A stretch of DNA of 64,000 bases, taken from positions 62,001 through 126,000 of the IMG/VR virus record IMGVR_UViG_3300005856_000023. The stretch is one strand, 5' to 3'. Position 1 is the first letter of the stretch. Each line of letters begins with the position of its first letter. The DNA is from a virus. The notes beneath the pieces are model-generated. The model did no database searches and was not told the origin of the DNA. It saw nothing but the letters and a program-made list of their open reading frames with translations. This document shows positions 52,398 to 60,420 of the stretch, piece by piece. A program made the position numbers and the translations under genes.

Positions 52398-52709
52398 CTA
52401 TTTGTTTGTATTATCATCTTTTGGAGTTGATTCTAACTCAACTTGCTTCTCAAATTCCTTGCAAGCATTTATCACATTCCATAGTTTTAGATTTTCCTCT
52501 TTTAATTGACTGTAATTGTATATTAGTTTATTTAAAACAACATCTAGATCATCTTTTTCTTCAATTTTTACAAGTTTAGCTCTTTCTATTTCAGGTATAG
52601 GGCATGCAACTGGTTTGTATAAATACCTAGTTTGTATAACAGTTTGTCCACAAGATGCTAACATTATAATTGAACCTAATGTTAATATCAAAAACATGAT
52701 TTTACTCAT
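52398..52709 (-). CDS. Outer-membrane spanin-like lipoprotein (Rz1 type)
   Basis: 103 residues from the ATG at 52709. MSKIMFLILTLGSIIMLASC is a lipoprotein signal with LASC lipobox, so the Cys would be lipidated. The mature part is short, with a Pro-containing segment (YKPVACPIPEIE) and a helix. It overlaps the i-spanin gene end by 8 bp in another frame, the classic Rz/Rz1 layout. Implies a host with an outer membrane. Confidence 0.75.
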   Translation of the reverse strand: MSKIMFLILTLGSIIMLASCGQTVIQTRYLYKPVACPIPEIERAKLVKIEEKDDLDVVLNKLIYNYSQLKEENLKLWNVINACKEFEKQVELESTPKDDNTNK

Positions 52710-53106
52710 TTCTAGCTCCCTCCATTTCATTTTGTAGTTTCAATTCAATTTCTTTGAATTTTTGTAACTGAACTTCGATTCTCTTACATCTATCTTTATC
52801 TTTTGGTATCTCTATAACATAATTCTGGGATATGTTATCAAATCTTTGTATTTGTTTCTGCAACTTCTTTAAAGTAACATTATACAGTCTTAAATAATGA
52901 TTGGACTTATTTTCCAACTCCAATATTTGAGATTGTAATTCTATTTGCTTTTGTTGACAATTTATTAAATCTTGTTCAAGTTTCTTTATATACTTATACT
53001 GAGTGTAAAACTTATACACTCCAACTGTTAGCAAAGGTAAAATAACAATTGAAAGAATAAGCATTATAGCTTTTTTTTGCAAGAACTGAACTATAAAACC
53101 AATCAT
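52702..53106 (-). CDS. Inner-membrane spanin-like protein (Rz type)
   Basis: 134 residues. One N-terminal membrane helix (AIMLILSIVILPLLTVGVYKF), then a long periplasmic coiled-coil (KKLEQDLINCQQKQIELQSQILELENK...). With the downstream lipoprotein it would bridge the envelope and disrupt the outer membrane at lysis. Start overlaps the holin-like stop by 4 bp. Confidence 0.75.
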   Translation of the reverse strand: MIGFIVQFLQKKAIMLILSIVILPLLTVGVYKFYTQYKYIKKLEQDLINCQQKQIELQSQILELENKSNHYLRLYNVTLKKLQKQIQRFDNISQNYVIEIPKDKDRCKRIEVQLQKFKEIELKLQNEMEGARNE

Positions 53107-53405
53107 AGCACTAAAGCTCCTGCTATTGTTAGAGCAGCAGTATGTACTGCTCTCAATATATATTGTAATTTGTTATCCTCTACATTTCTATACAATCTGT
53201 ATGAACTAATCCATCCTACATTCATGAATACAAGAACTTTGAGCAATCTCAATATCAAATTCTCTATCTCAGGTAGTAGTAAGTAATCAATATATGGAGT
53301 TATGCTAACATAAACCTGAATAAAAACTACAATTATAATCAATAAAGTCCATTCAAATTTAAGTTCTGTAAAATAGTGTTTTAATAGGTTCCATAAATTC
53401 CTCAT
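53103..53405 (-). CDS. Holin-like small membrane protein
   Basis: 100 residues from the ATG at 53405 (a TTG at 53444 would add 13). Membrane segments WTLLIIIVVFIQVYVSITPYI, LLKVLVFMNVGWISSYRLY and AVHTAALTIAGALVL give about three helices. First of the holin-spanin-spanin run, which fits a pore-forming holin. No family signature; called from size, topology and place. Confidence 0.55.
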   Translation of the reverse strand: MRNLWNLLKHYFTELKFEWTLLIIIVVFIQVYVSITPYIDYLLLPEIENLILRLLKVLVFMNVGWISSYRLYRNVEDNKLQYILRAVHTAALTIAGALVL

Positions 53406-53447
53406 AAAAAAATCGTATGCTAATCCTATAACGAAATATAACAAAAA

Positions 53448-53927
53448 TTAATCTAATCCAATTTCTAGCGTCTTAAATTCCGGTTTATTTGTTACTTCAT
53501 CATTACTATTGTTATTATTATTGTCTACATTAGGTCTTCCTACTTCCATCAATTTTATTTGATTTTTTGCAACATTCAATCCAAACATTAGAAATTCGTA
53601 TAATACAATTGTTTCAATTTTTACTCCTACTTTATTCATGCTAATTAGACAATATGTATCTTCAAACTTGAAATTTATGTTTCTGTTTACATTGTCTCTC
53701 ATGAAATTAATATCACTTTTATTCTTAATAGCGTACAGTAATTTTATTATTTCCTCGAACGATAATTTGGTTGTTACTTTTGTATCAGTTTTCAATGTAG
53801 TTCCTTTGAAATCTCCTTTGTAATCACCTTGAATAGCATTTATGAATACCATAGGTAATTGTGATTCCTTATCAATTACATATTCAAAATTAATTAATCC
53901 TTTCCTAGACCACAGATTTAACCTCAT
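53448..53927 (-). CDS. Hypothetical protein
   Basis: 159 residues from the ATG at 53927, which follows a start-linked box exactly; the frame from 53981 crosses the box. Beta-rich N-terminus (MRLNLWSRKGLINFEYVIDKESQLPMVFINAIQGD), then LSFEEIIKLLYAIKNKSD. The C-terminal Asn/Asp tail (NVDNNNNNSNDE) is acidic, as in single-stranded-DNA-binding proteins, but no SSB motif is clear. Unknown function. Confidence 0.6.
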   Translation of the reverse strand: MRLNLWSRKGLINFEYVIDKESQLPMVFINAIQGDYKGDFKGTTLKTDTKVTTKLSFEEIIKLLYAIKNKSDINFMRDNVNRNINFKFEDTYCLISMNKVGVKIETIVLYEFLMFGLNVAKNQIKLMEVGRPNVDNNNNNSNDEVTNKPEFKTLEIGLD

Positions 53928-53941
53928 AATGATAAATTTAG
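53928..53941 (-). promoter_or_regulatory. CTAAATTT start-linked box
   Basis: CTAAATTTATCATT ends at the ATG at 53927. It faces the box at 53991 on the other strand, a divergent pair 50 bp apart. Confidence 0.7.
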
Positions 53942-53990
53942 AGTAGTCGTAGATATTTCTTCTTATTAGATTCTGGTTCATGAAAGTTGT

Positions 53991-54004
53991 CTAAATTTAT
54001 AGAC
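53991..54004 (+). promoter_or_regulatory. CTAAATTT start-linked box
   Basis: CTAAATTTATAGAC ends at the ATG at 54005. A TTG-started frame at 53987 would translate the box. Confidence 0.7.
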
Positions 54005-54598
54005 ATGTTAGGACTGCAGGAACAGGCTACAAATGTATTGTTTTATTTGATCGTAAAATTTGTTGAGATTGGAAAAGAAGATAGACTATTCAACTATTAC
54101 ATGAAGATATATTTTGAGAACGACGGTGATGATATGACTCATGCTATACTACCATATATCGATTACTCACAAATATCATTTCTCAAAAAATTTGTGAACG
54201 ATACGCATATAGGGCTAGGATTTGTATATGGAAGCCCATATATATTGTTGGCTCATAATTTTGATAGGATAGAAATTGACATAAATTATGAACCGGATTA
54301 CTACAATAAAAATCAATTACATGCAATGGAAGTGGTCAAAGAATTGCTGACAGGATTGAAGGAGTTTAAGTATGAACCAATAAAAGAATCTCTATTGAGA
54401 CCCATGACAATATATTATGAGAAAAACAAGCAAATTATGAGAGCATCAGTATACTCAGATTCATTGATAACTTTATCAAAAGAAATTAAAGAAATTGTCG
54501 AACATAATTTGGATGTAATACAAAAAAGATTTGACTATCTTAAGAACATAGAAAATCTATTGGAAGAGAATTTTAAACAAATGGTTACTCAAAAGTAA
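54005..54598 (+). CDS. Hypothetical protein
   Basis: 197 residues (MLGLQEQATNVLFYLIVKFVE...), alpha/beta, acidic, with no motif recognised. FDRIEIDINYEPDYYNKNQLHAMEVVKELL is the most distinctive part. Single gene under its own box, convergent with the phosphoesterase gene. Confidence 0.65.
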   Translation: MLGLQEQATNVLFYLIVKFVEIGKEDRLFNYYMKIYFENDGDDMTHAILPYIDYSQISFLKKFVNDTHIGLGFVYGSPYILLAHNFDRIEIDINYEPDYYNKNQLHAMEVVKELLTGLKEFKYEPIKESLLRPMTIYYEKNKQIMRASVYSDSLITLSKEIKEIVEHNLDVIQKRFDYLKNIENLLEENFKQMVTQK

Positions 54599-54612
54599 AA
54601 AAAACATGCCAT

Positions 54613-55536
54613 TTACCTAAGTAATTTATCTATCTCTTTTTTTGTTGGTATTTTTAGCTCCTTTTTATTTTCCTCTGAGTTATATTTTTTTGTTTTAACA
54701 ACCATTATTTTGTTATCATCGTCTAGTTTTACGATAGCAAATGTTACTTGACCATATTTTTTGCTTACAGTATCTATTATTAATGTTCCTTTGTCTGTTT
54801 GATAGAATTTAGCATAACCTTTTGTTATAATTTCTATTTTACCTGCTCCATACCCTTCTTTTATCTCTCCTTCAAAGTCAATCCAATATGATTCATGTAT
54901 TGGTTGTGGTATACCTAAGCTTTTGCTTTGCTCAAATGGATTGTATCTGAATGCTATGCTATAAACATAATCCTTAGCATACTCAATTCTAAAATCAAAG
55001 TGTACACCAGCTCTTTTGGCTATATGCTTATGCAGTACAAATCTATATGCAGTTGTATTTGTTTTAGTTTTGCTAATAGTTTTTGTGCTTTCCGTTTCTA
55101 CGTATGATAAAGACAAAGATTCTTGTTTCAATTCTATATTTTCGTAACTAGATTCAAAATCCTCTATAAATAGTTTTGTTATACTATCTACAATATCTTT
55201 ATTTTCCAAATAGAACTGATCTAGGCTTTGCATAACATCTAGTCTATTTGATGATATATCTTCGAGCATATCAATTATTTGTTCTTTGAAATCGTTGTTT
55301 GTAACATAGTAGTTGATTAAAGATTTATCCTCATCAGATAAAGTTATATCCTTAAAAGCTAGATAAATGTAAAAAGATAGTTTATCAAGAAAGATATCAT
55401 CTTCAAGTAAATCATAAACATTGTATCTGTTAACAAAAGGTTGTAACAATAATGTTGCAACATATAGGAGTAGTTGTTCCATATTTGTTATTTGTTGTAG
55501 CATTTTTTCTTTTACTGCTTTTTTTATTTGTCGCAA
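54613..55536 (-). CDS. Protein with LigD-type 3'-phosphoesterase domain
   Basis: 307 residues from a TTG (an ATG at 55503 would shorten it by 11). Residues about 165-285: FVLHKHIAKRAGVHFDFRIE, SLGIPQPIHESYWIDFEGEIKEGYGAGKIEI. This matches the phosphoesterase domain of DNA ligase D (usual FVVQKH.A..LHYDFRLE and ..DFEG.IP.G.YGAG) with the metal-binding His, His and Asp. The N-terminal 150 residues are helical and unrelated. It may clean 3' DNA ends before ligation. Confidence 0.7.
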   Translation of the reverse strand: MRQIKKAVKEKMLQQITNMEQLLLYVATLLLQPFVNRYNVYDLLEDDIFLDKLSFYIYLAFKDITLSDEDKSLINYYVTNNDFKEQIIDMLEDISSNRLDVMQSLDQFYLENKDIVDSITKLFIEDFESSYENIELKQESLSLSYVETESTKTISKTKTNTTAYRFVLHKHIAKRAGVHFDFRIEYAKDYVYSIAFRYNPFEQSKSLGIPQPIHESYWIDFEGEIKEGYGAGKIEIITKGYAKFYQTDKGTLIIDTVSKKYGQVTFAIVKLDDDNKIMVVKTKKYNSEENKKELKIPTKKEIDKLLR

Positions 55537-55545
55537 ATAAAAAAA

Positions 55546-55938
55546 TCAAAACATATTGTAAGCAATCAAAACCTTTTTCACATAAGTTGATTTTCTTGAT
55601 AATTTTTTATTCTCACCCTTATTATAGCAATCCAAAGCTAATAATTTATCCTTAGTTTTCTCGTAGCAATATAAATAAATTTCTGCTCCCAATCTTACAT
55701 TCAAATATGGATTAAAAATTTTCTTTTTTGGTATTTTGTACTTCTTTAACCAATATTGATTGATTTGAACTAATCCATATGATTTGTTACCGACAGCAAA
55801 TGAATTAAATTTTGATTCAACATAAACTATGGATTTAAGCAATTTATAATCCATATTAACCTCATAAGCAACTTTTTTAAATAAGCTATCAAATTCACAG
55901 AAATTTAAAGAGCAAGCCAATATAACATCTATTATCAT
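55546..55938 (-). CDS. Lytic transglycosylase (SLT-type endolysin)
   Basis: 130 residues. Short hydrophobic start (MIIDVILACSL), then VYVESKFNSFAVG (catalytic Glu41), SYGLVQINQYWLKKY, NPYLNVRLGAEIYLY and ALDCYNKGEN, the four goose-lysozyme/SLT motifs. It cleaves peptidoglycan. The ATG overlaps the dUTPase stop (ATGA). It lies 2 kb from the holin/spanin genes. Confidence 0.85.
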   Translation of the reverse strand: MIIDVILACSLNFCEFDSLFKKVAYEVNMDYKLLKSIVYVESKFNSFAVGNKSYGLVQINQYWLKKYKIPKKKIFNPYLNVRLGAEIYLYCYEKTKDKLLALDCYNKGENKKLSRKSTYVKKVLIAYNMF

Positions 55939-56426
55939 ATACCTGTGCTCCCAAATCCTTTATCACTTCTTATTGTCTCACTTAATTCATTGGAAACAAT
56001 AAGATTTGCTCTATATACTCTACTCAATATTGCTTGAGCAATTCTATCACCTCTTTGTATTGTGAATGGTGAATTGCCTAAGTTTATCAATATAACCTTT
56101 ATTTCTCCTCTATAATCCCAATCTATTGTTCCTGGGCTATTTAAAACCGTTACTTTATAGTTTAGTGCCAATCCGCTTCTAGGTCTAATTTGTAATTCAT
56201 AACCTCTAGGCAATTCAATCATAATACCTGTTGGTATTAATCTTGTCTCAAATGGTGGTATTATTATTCGATCTTCTATTGCAGCATACAGATCAAATCC
56301 AGCTGCTCCATCTGTCATGTATCTTGGTATGGGTAATGTTCTAGCATGAGGTAGTACCTTGATTTTAACATCAATAGAAAATAATTTGTCAAATAGTTTG
56401 TTTAGAACTGTGCTTACTATATTCAT
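55935..56426 (-). CDS. dut: dUTPase
   Basis: 163 residues from the ATG at 56426, set by the box just upstream. Trimeric dUTPase motifs: AGFDLYA (1), RPRSGLAL (2), GTIDWDYRGEIKV (3), RGDRIAQAIL (4), RSDKGFGSTG (5). Splits dUTP to dUMP, limiting uracil in DNA and feeding ThyX. Co-occurs with a uracil-DNA glycosylase fused to the replication exonuclease. Confidence 0.93.
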   Translation of the reverse strand: MNIVSTVLNKLFDKLFSIDVKIKVLPHARTLPIPRYMTDGAAGFDLYAAIEDRIIIPPFETRLIPTGIMIELPRGYELQIRPRSGLALNYKVTVLNSPGTIDWDYRGEIKVILINLGNSPFTIQRGDRIAQAILSRVYRANLIVSNELSETIRSDKGFGSTGI

Positions 56427-56440
56427 AGAGTAAATTTTAG
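56427..56440 (-). promoter_or_regulatory. CTAAAATTT start-linked box
   Basis: CTAAAATTTACTCT ends at the dut ATG; the reading frame from 56504 would cross it. Confidence 0.6.
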
Positions 56441-56571
56441 ACTTGGTGAGCAAAAAATATTGTTTATAATGACAACGAATAATCAATACTATCAAAATAC
56501 TCATTGAAAACGAAATTTATTCGTATTTGCAAAAATTATGAGGTAAAAAAAAGAAGAGAGAAAAAGGAGCT

Positions 56572-56751
56572 TTATTGAAACACAACCTCGCCAGTTGACA
56601 AATACCATGTCCACTCTACGCTTTCAATTTTGATTATCTTTTCTTTTTGTTTTAAAATCTTTTGCCAATCATCGTTTACATCGACTAATAATACATTATC
56701 AACGAAATAAATTCTCAAAAATCTTTCATTCCTCAACTTCTCCTTGTCCAT
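56572..56751 (-). CDS. Small 59-residue protein
   Basis: MDKEKLRNERFLRIYFVDNV... ending YLSTGEVVFQ. Compact alpha/beta-looking, charged. Start-linked box directly upstream. Not recognised, but box, composition and tidy fit between neighbours make it a likely gene. Confidence 0.6.
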   Translation of the reverse strand: MDKEKLRNERFLRIYFVDNVLLVDVNDDWQKILKQKEKIIKIESVEWTWYLSTGEVVFQ

Positions 56752-56765
56752 ATTAATAAATTTAG
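56752..56765 (-). promoter_or_regulatory. CTAAATTT start-linked box
   Basis: CTAAATTTATTAAT ends at the ATG at 56751. Confidence 0.65.
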
Positions 56766-56842
56766 GCAGATGTTTATTTTGATCTTAAAGTGATTTTTTT
56801 TGTTATTGTTTTGTGAACTACTCCACCTTAATAAGAACCTTG

Positions 56843-57388
56843 TCAAGTCTTTTGCAAGATAACATCTAGCAAAGAGATTAAACTTATACTCTTGTACTCG
56901 TTATCAAGTTGATCTTTAGCTGATTTTCCGTTTGCTGTAACTAGCAAAGGTTCGTTACGTGTAAAACCTTTAATGATAGCTCTGTTTTCCAAAACAATGG
57001 GAGAAGTTGACCAATTATAAACTGGGATCGGATTTCTTTTCTCTATCTTCAATACCTGAGATAAAGTGAGCATACCAGTACTTTGATAGAGATTAATTTT
57101 AGCCCAGAAACTTTCGTTGTTAAGTAGTTTATGATGTAGTTGTTCAAATGTTAGTGAAGCTATACCATGTGGAACATGTATTGTAATTCGTGTATCAGCA
57201 ACACCTGTTATTAAACAACTATCTTTATTGTTTGCTTCAAAGACTAACAGATATAATTCATTAACAAATTCTACTTCTACATCAGATAACTCTTTTGTAA
57301 TGTAATTTCCATTTACAATAAATATTTTTTTGTCAAAATTCCAATATTTTTGTATGCTTTTTTGTATTTGTTCTCGCAATATCTGCAT
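56843..57388 (-). CDS. Hypothetical protein
   Basis: 181 residues from the ATG at 57388 (MQILREQIQKSIQKYWNF); a TTG at 57430 would add 14. Alpha/beta, with ITGVADTRITIHVPHGIASLTFEQLHHKL as its most conserved-looking stretch. Follows the 57437 gene with about 50 bp between; not recognised. Baseplate context on the right suggests a virion role at most. Confidence 0.55.
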   Translation of the reverse strand: MQILREQIQKSIQKYWNFDKKIFIVNGNYITKELSDVEVEFVNELYLLVFEANNKDSCLITGVADTRITIHVPHGIASLTFEQLHHKLLNNESFWAKINLYQSTGMLTLSQVLKIEKRNPIPVYNWSTSPIVLENRAIIKGFTRNEPLLVTANGKSAKDQLDNEYKSISLISLLDVILQKT

Positions 57389-57436
57389 ATTCTTAGTTGC
57401 TGTTAATTGCTTTATATAACATCTAGACAAAAAATT

Positions 57437-57619
57437 TTAGAATACAAAAGGATGATTAATTTTTTGTTTAGATTGACTAGATAATTTATGTTCTAATTCT
57501 TTTTGTTTCTCTGCAATTTTAGTTGCTTGAACATGAAATATAATCATAAAACTAGCGGGTAAATTAAAAATATCTAAATCCTTAATTTCCAAAACCAGAG
57601 CATTGCTCAAAAATGTCAT
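57437..57619 (-). CDS. Small 60-residue protein
   Basis: MTFLSNALVLEIKDLDIFNL... with a basic, Gln/Lys-rich C-terminal half (KIAEKQKELEHKLSSQSKQK). Begins 11 bp after the stop of the 57631 gene in the same direction, so operon membership supports it. No family recognised. Confidence 0.5.
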   Translation of the reverse strand: MTFLSNALVLEIKDLDIFNLPASFMIIFHVQATKIAEKQKELEHKLSSQSKQKINHPFVF

Positions 57620-57630
57620 TGGACTTAATT

Positions 57631-58515
57631 TTACTGCATGAAGATGCTGAAAAAATGCTGTATAGGTTCAAATGTAATCTCATTTTGATTTCCACATTCC
57701 TGACACGTAAACATATACTTTAAATTAATTCTTTCCTGTCGATAAGGTTCAATAGCTTTGTTGAGTTTTCTTGTTATGATTTTGACTAGACTTTCAGGTA
57801 AATCTCTTAATGCAGATACGTTTCCGCTTGTAGCATTATACATCAGTTTAATTTTCTCCTGAGGTCCAGTTTCAAATATATATAAACTGTGAACATACTC
57901 AAAATTTGCAAAGGGAGCATTTATTACATCCTCAATATTTATACAAGCCAAGGGAAAACCAACTTTTATTCTAATATCTAGATTTTCCACATTTATATTT
58001 ACATCTGTTGGTTCAAGACTCTTTTCTGGTAATTCAAAAATCAGTGGATAGATAGGTTTCTCTATCTCAAATTGCTCTCTTAGGTTTTTTATATGTTCAA
58101 GTATGTCAATATTGGGATTGTTGAATAAATTCAAATCATATGTGAGCACAAAATTATTTTCACTGTTGCATTTGGAGCAATATTCCTTCACTTCAATAAC
58201 AGTTAATGTTGCTAGCAACTCAATTATCGGTAGTATGAGATAATGTTTTTCTTCTAGTGTGATTTTTTTACTAACTTGATCATACTCTTCTACACAATTC
58301 TCAACATAATTATCTATGATTTTATACAGGAACTTTATTCTCTCTAGACTTTGTTCTTCCTTATCTACATTACCAGCTGTTTGCAATGCTAAAAGATTGT
58401 TCATGATATTTATTCTTTGTTTTGCTAGCGGTTCTTTTATTGTTACATATTGATTACTTTGAGGTAGATAAACTCTGACTCTCTTGCGAAGCTCTTCAAA
58501 CTTACTCTTTTGCAT
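57631..58515 (-). CDS. Zinc-ribbon-bearing protein, possibly baseplate hub-like
   Basis: 294 residues from the ATG at 58515 (MQKSKFEELRKRVRVYLPQS); a TTG at 58551 is less likely. Two CxxC pairs about 165 residues apart (EYCSKCNSENNF; FTCQECGNQNEI) could form one zinc site. The layout loosely resembles T4 baseplate hub gp26-like proteins, which carry Cys pairs and short beta segments. Neighbouring 59142 is tube-like, in keeping with baseplate genes. Confidence 0.45.
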   Translation of the reverse strand: MQKSKFEELRKRVRVYLPQSNQYVTIKEPLAKQRINIMNNLLALQTAGNVDKEEQSLERIKFLYKIIDNYVENCVEEYDQVSKKITLEEKHYLILPIIELLATLTVIEVKEYCSKCNSENNFVLTYDLNLFNNPNIDILEHIKNLREQFEIEKPIYPLIFELPEKSLEPTDVNINVENLDIRIKVGFPLACINIEDVINAPFANFEYVHSLYIFETGPQEKIKLMYNATSGNVSALRDLPESLVKIITRKLNKAIEPYRQERINLKYMFTCQECGNQNEITFEPIQHFFSIFMQ

Positions 58516-58560
58516 GTTTGGTATTGCTTTGTATTGTATAAAAAATAGCAAATATTTATT

Positions 58561-58602
58561 ATGAAGGGCAAGAAGAAGAAGCAGAAAGGCGGAAAAAAGT
58601 AA
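58561..58602 (+). CDS. Polylysine 13-residue micro-ORF
   Basis: ATG to TAA encodes MKGKKKKQKGGKK. G-rich codons stand out in an AT-rich gap between two leftward genes. AAATATTTATT precedes the ATG, a weak version of the start-linked box. May be a micropeptide or chance; similar in character to the one at 5852. Confidence 0.3.
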   Translation: MKGKKKKQKGGKK

Positions 58603-58608
58603 TCAATA

Positions 58609-59103
58609 CTATATAACCATAATAGTACTATGACTAATCAATTTTGATAGTATAACCTCATATCTTGTGATGCGAATATGATAATTTTTATTCAATGTTG
58701 TAATATAGTCTTTAATTTTTTGTTCACTGCACAAAACAATTATTGAATCTGTGGTCATATCTTTAATCTCCGTTTGATCAAAATAATCTACTCTCAATAT
58801 TCTTTTGTTTATTTCTGCTATGTAGTTCGTTTTGAATTTTTTGTGAAATTCTATCATCAGTGATTTCTTATCTCTGCTAGCCATGATACCAAAATCACTA
58901 CTCAAAATGTCATTGTATTGATCTGATTTAATGAAGTCAACTAACCTATCAAACTTTCTAACATTTGCTGATAAATATCTCATAGTTTGAAAGAAGCCAT
59001 CAATTAAATCTATCTCATAGAGGTAGGGATCTTTAAATACATACACGGATGGTAAAATACCATTATCGCGGAATATATGTTTAATCAATGTATCTGATAG
59101 CAT
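58609..59103 (-). CDS. Hypothetical protein
   Basis: 164 residues, alpha/beta. MLSDTLIKHIFRDNGILPSVYVFKDPYLYEIDLIDGFFQTMRY at the start. No family recognised. Box before the ATG; divergent from the 59142 gene. Confidence 0.65.
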   Translation of the reverse strand: MLSDTLIKHIFRDNGILPSVYVFKDPYLYEIDLIDGFFQTMRYLSANVRKFDRLVDFIKSDQYNDILSSDFGIMASRDKKSLMIEFHKKFKTNYIAEINKRILRVDYFDQTEIKDMTTDSIIVLCSEQKIKDYITTLNKNYHIRITRYEVILSKLISHSTIMVI

Positions 59104-59117
59104 ATAACTAAGTTTAG
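59104..59117 (-). promoter_or_regulatory. CTAAACTT start-linked box
   Basis: CTAAACTTAGTTAT ends at the ATG at 59103; a one-base variant of the box. Confidence 0.5.
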
Positions 59118-59141
59118 ATATGTTGTATAAGCATCGTAATC

Positions 59142-60410
59142 ATGTTTAAATTGGGTAACTTTGCTTTTGTTGGTAAAGATGTATCAGACAGATATAAAGA
59201 TATTGATTACTTTTTGTATCAACAACATCTTGATGTACTAGCAACATCAAACTGGGTATTATTCAAACCATTTTATCAAAAAGATATTGACACTTCTAGA
59301 TTGTATAATAAAATCAAAATGCTACTAATAGTTATGTTGCTTGCTAATGATCCCAGCTATACAAATTTAGTAAATTGGTTCAAAGGTGTAGACGGATTGC
59401 AAGTAGCTGATTCACTTCCACATCTTATATTACAGCATTTCAAAGTTCTTGAACAATATTTAAGGGAAGGCGTAAATTTTACAGGTGTAACAAAATTTAC
59501 AACAAACGGTTTCAGTAAACAATTAGCTAAGGTAAAAAACAAACTAACAAATGTAAGTAACTTAGTATACTTGGCTAGAGAACTGGATATCAGTCTGCAG
59601 TACAACAATACACTAGAAAATGATGTAGGTATACAATTGTTAAATTTTGGTATAGAGATGGCATCGGGTATTATTGCAAATGTAGCAATATTAGCTGCTA
59701 TTGGTAAATTGCTTACAGATACTATTAAGCAACTGATACCAAATCAAATATTTACTAGCTTAGATAGTGGTTTAAACAAAATAACTGACATTATTAGAAA
59801 TTTAGTGTTAGCTAAACAACCAGCTTATCCTCAAGCATATGAGAGTAGCACATACTTACTATCAGTTAATATTAATATGAGATTTGTTGCAAACAGTTTC
59901 AATGAATTTACTGAGAATATATTAGTACCTCTTATTGGTTTGTATATGATATCTGCTCCTACTTTATGGAGTGATTATTGGTCTAATAATGATGATGCTA
60001 TATCTCAATTTCTTAAATCTGGAACATTTCTAAGCAGATTATTTACTGCTCCACCTTATATGTTTTCATGTCTAGTTCCAGGACAAGTTTTTATACCACT
60101 AGCCGCAGTTCAAAACATTAGTTTTACTCCATCTAAAGAGACTTTTATTTCAGGTCATCCGAAGTATGTTGATGTAAATATGACTGTCATTGATCTCGTA
60201 CCTGTTTTATTGTTTTCATCAACAACAGAAGATGGAACACCATCATTCAATCCTCTAGCAGCAGGTTTCCAAGCTCCAAGTAACTATAGAAAGCGATTCA
60301 TAGAGGAGTTAATGAAACTTGAAAATGAATTTGAAGTTAAAGAGAATGCTCAAAAAATTTTAGTATTAGGTCATCCTATACTTAAAAATATAAAGCAGCA
60401 ACAATACTAA
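59142..60410 (+). CDS. Baseplate/tail tube-initiator-like protein
   Basis: 422 residues. The C-terminal third (MFSCLVPGQVFIPLAAVQNISFTPSKETF, then HPKYVDVNMTVIDLVPVLLF) resembles the tube-like domain of T4 gp48/gp54 baseplate proteins (PG......V..IS.......G.P..V....TF...). The middle has a hydrophobic stretch (MASGIIANVAILAAIGKLL). The stop codon is part of the start-linked box of the next gene. Confidence 0.45.
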   Translation: MFKLGNFAFVGKDVSDRYKDIDYFLYQQHLDVLATSNWVLFKPFYQKDIDTSRLYNKIKMLLIVMLLANDPSYTNLVNWFKGVDGLQVADSLPHLILQHFKVLEQYLREGVNFTGVTKFTTNGFSKQLAKVKNKLTNVSNLVYLARELDISLQYNNTLENDVGIQLLNFGIEMASGIIANVAILAAIGKLLTDTIKQLIPNQIFTSLDSGLNKITDIIRNLVLAKQPAYPQAYESSTYLLSVNINMRFVANSFNEFTENILVPLIGLYMISAPTLWSDYWSNNDDAISQFLKSGTFLSRLFTAPPYMFSCLVPGQVFIPLAAVQNISFTPSKETFISGHPKYVDVNMTVIDLVPVLLFSSTTEDGTPSFNPLAAGFQAPSNYRKRFIEELMKLENEFEVKENAQKILVLGHPILKNIKQQQY

Positions 60411-60420
60411 ATTTTTTTGT
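60407..60420 (+). promoter_or_regulatory. CTAAATTT start-linked box
   Basis: CTAAATTTTTTTGT. Its TAA is the stop codon of the 59142 gene, and it ends at the ATG at 60421. Confidence 0.65.
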
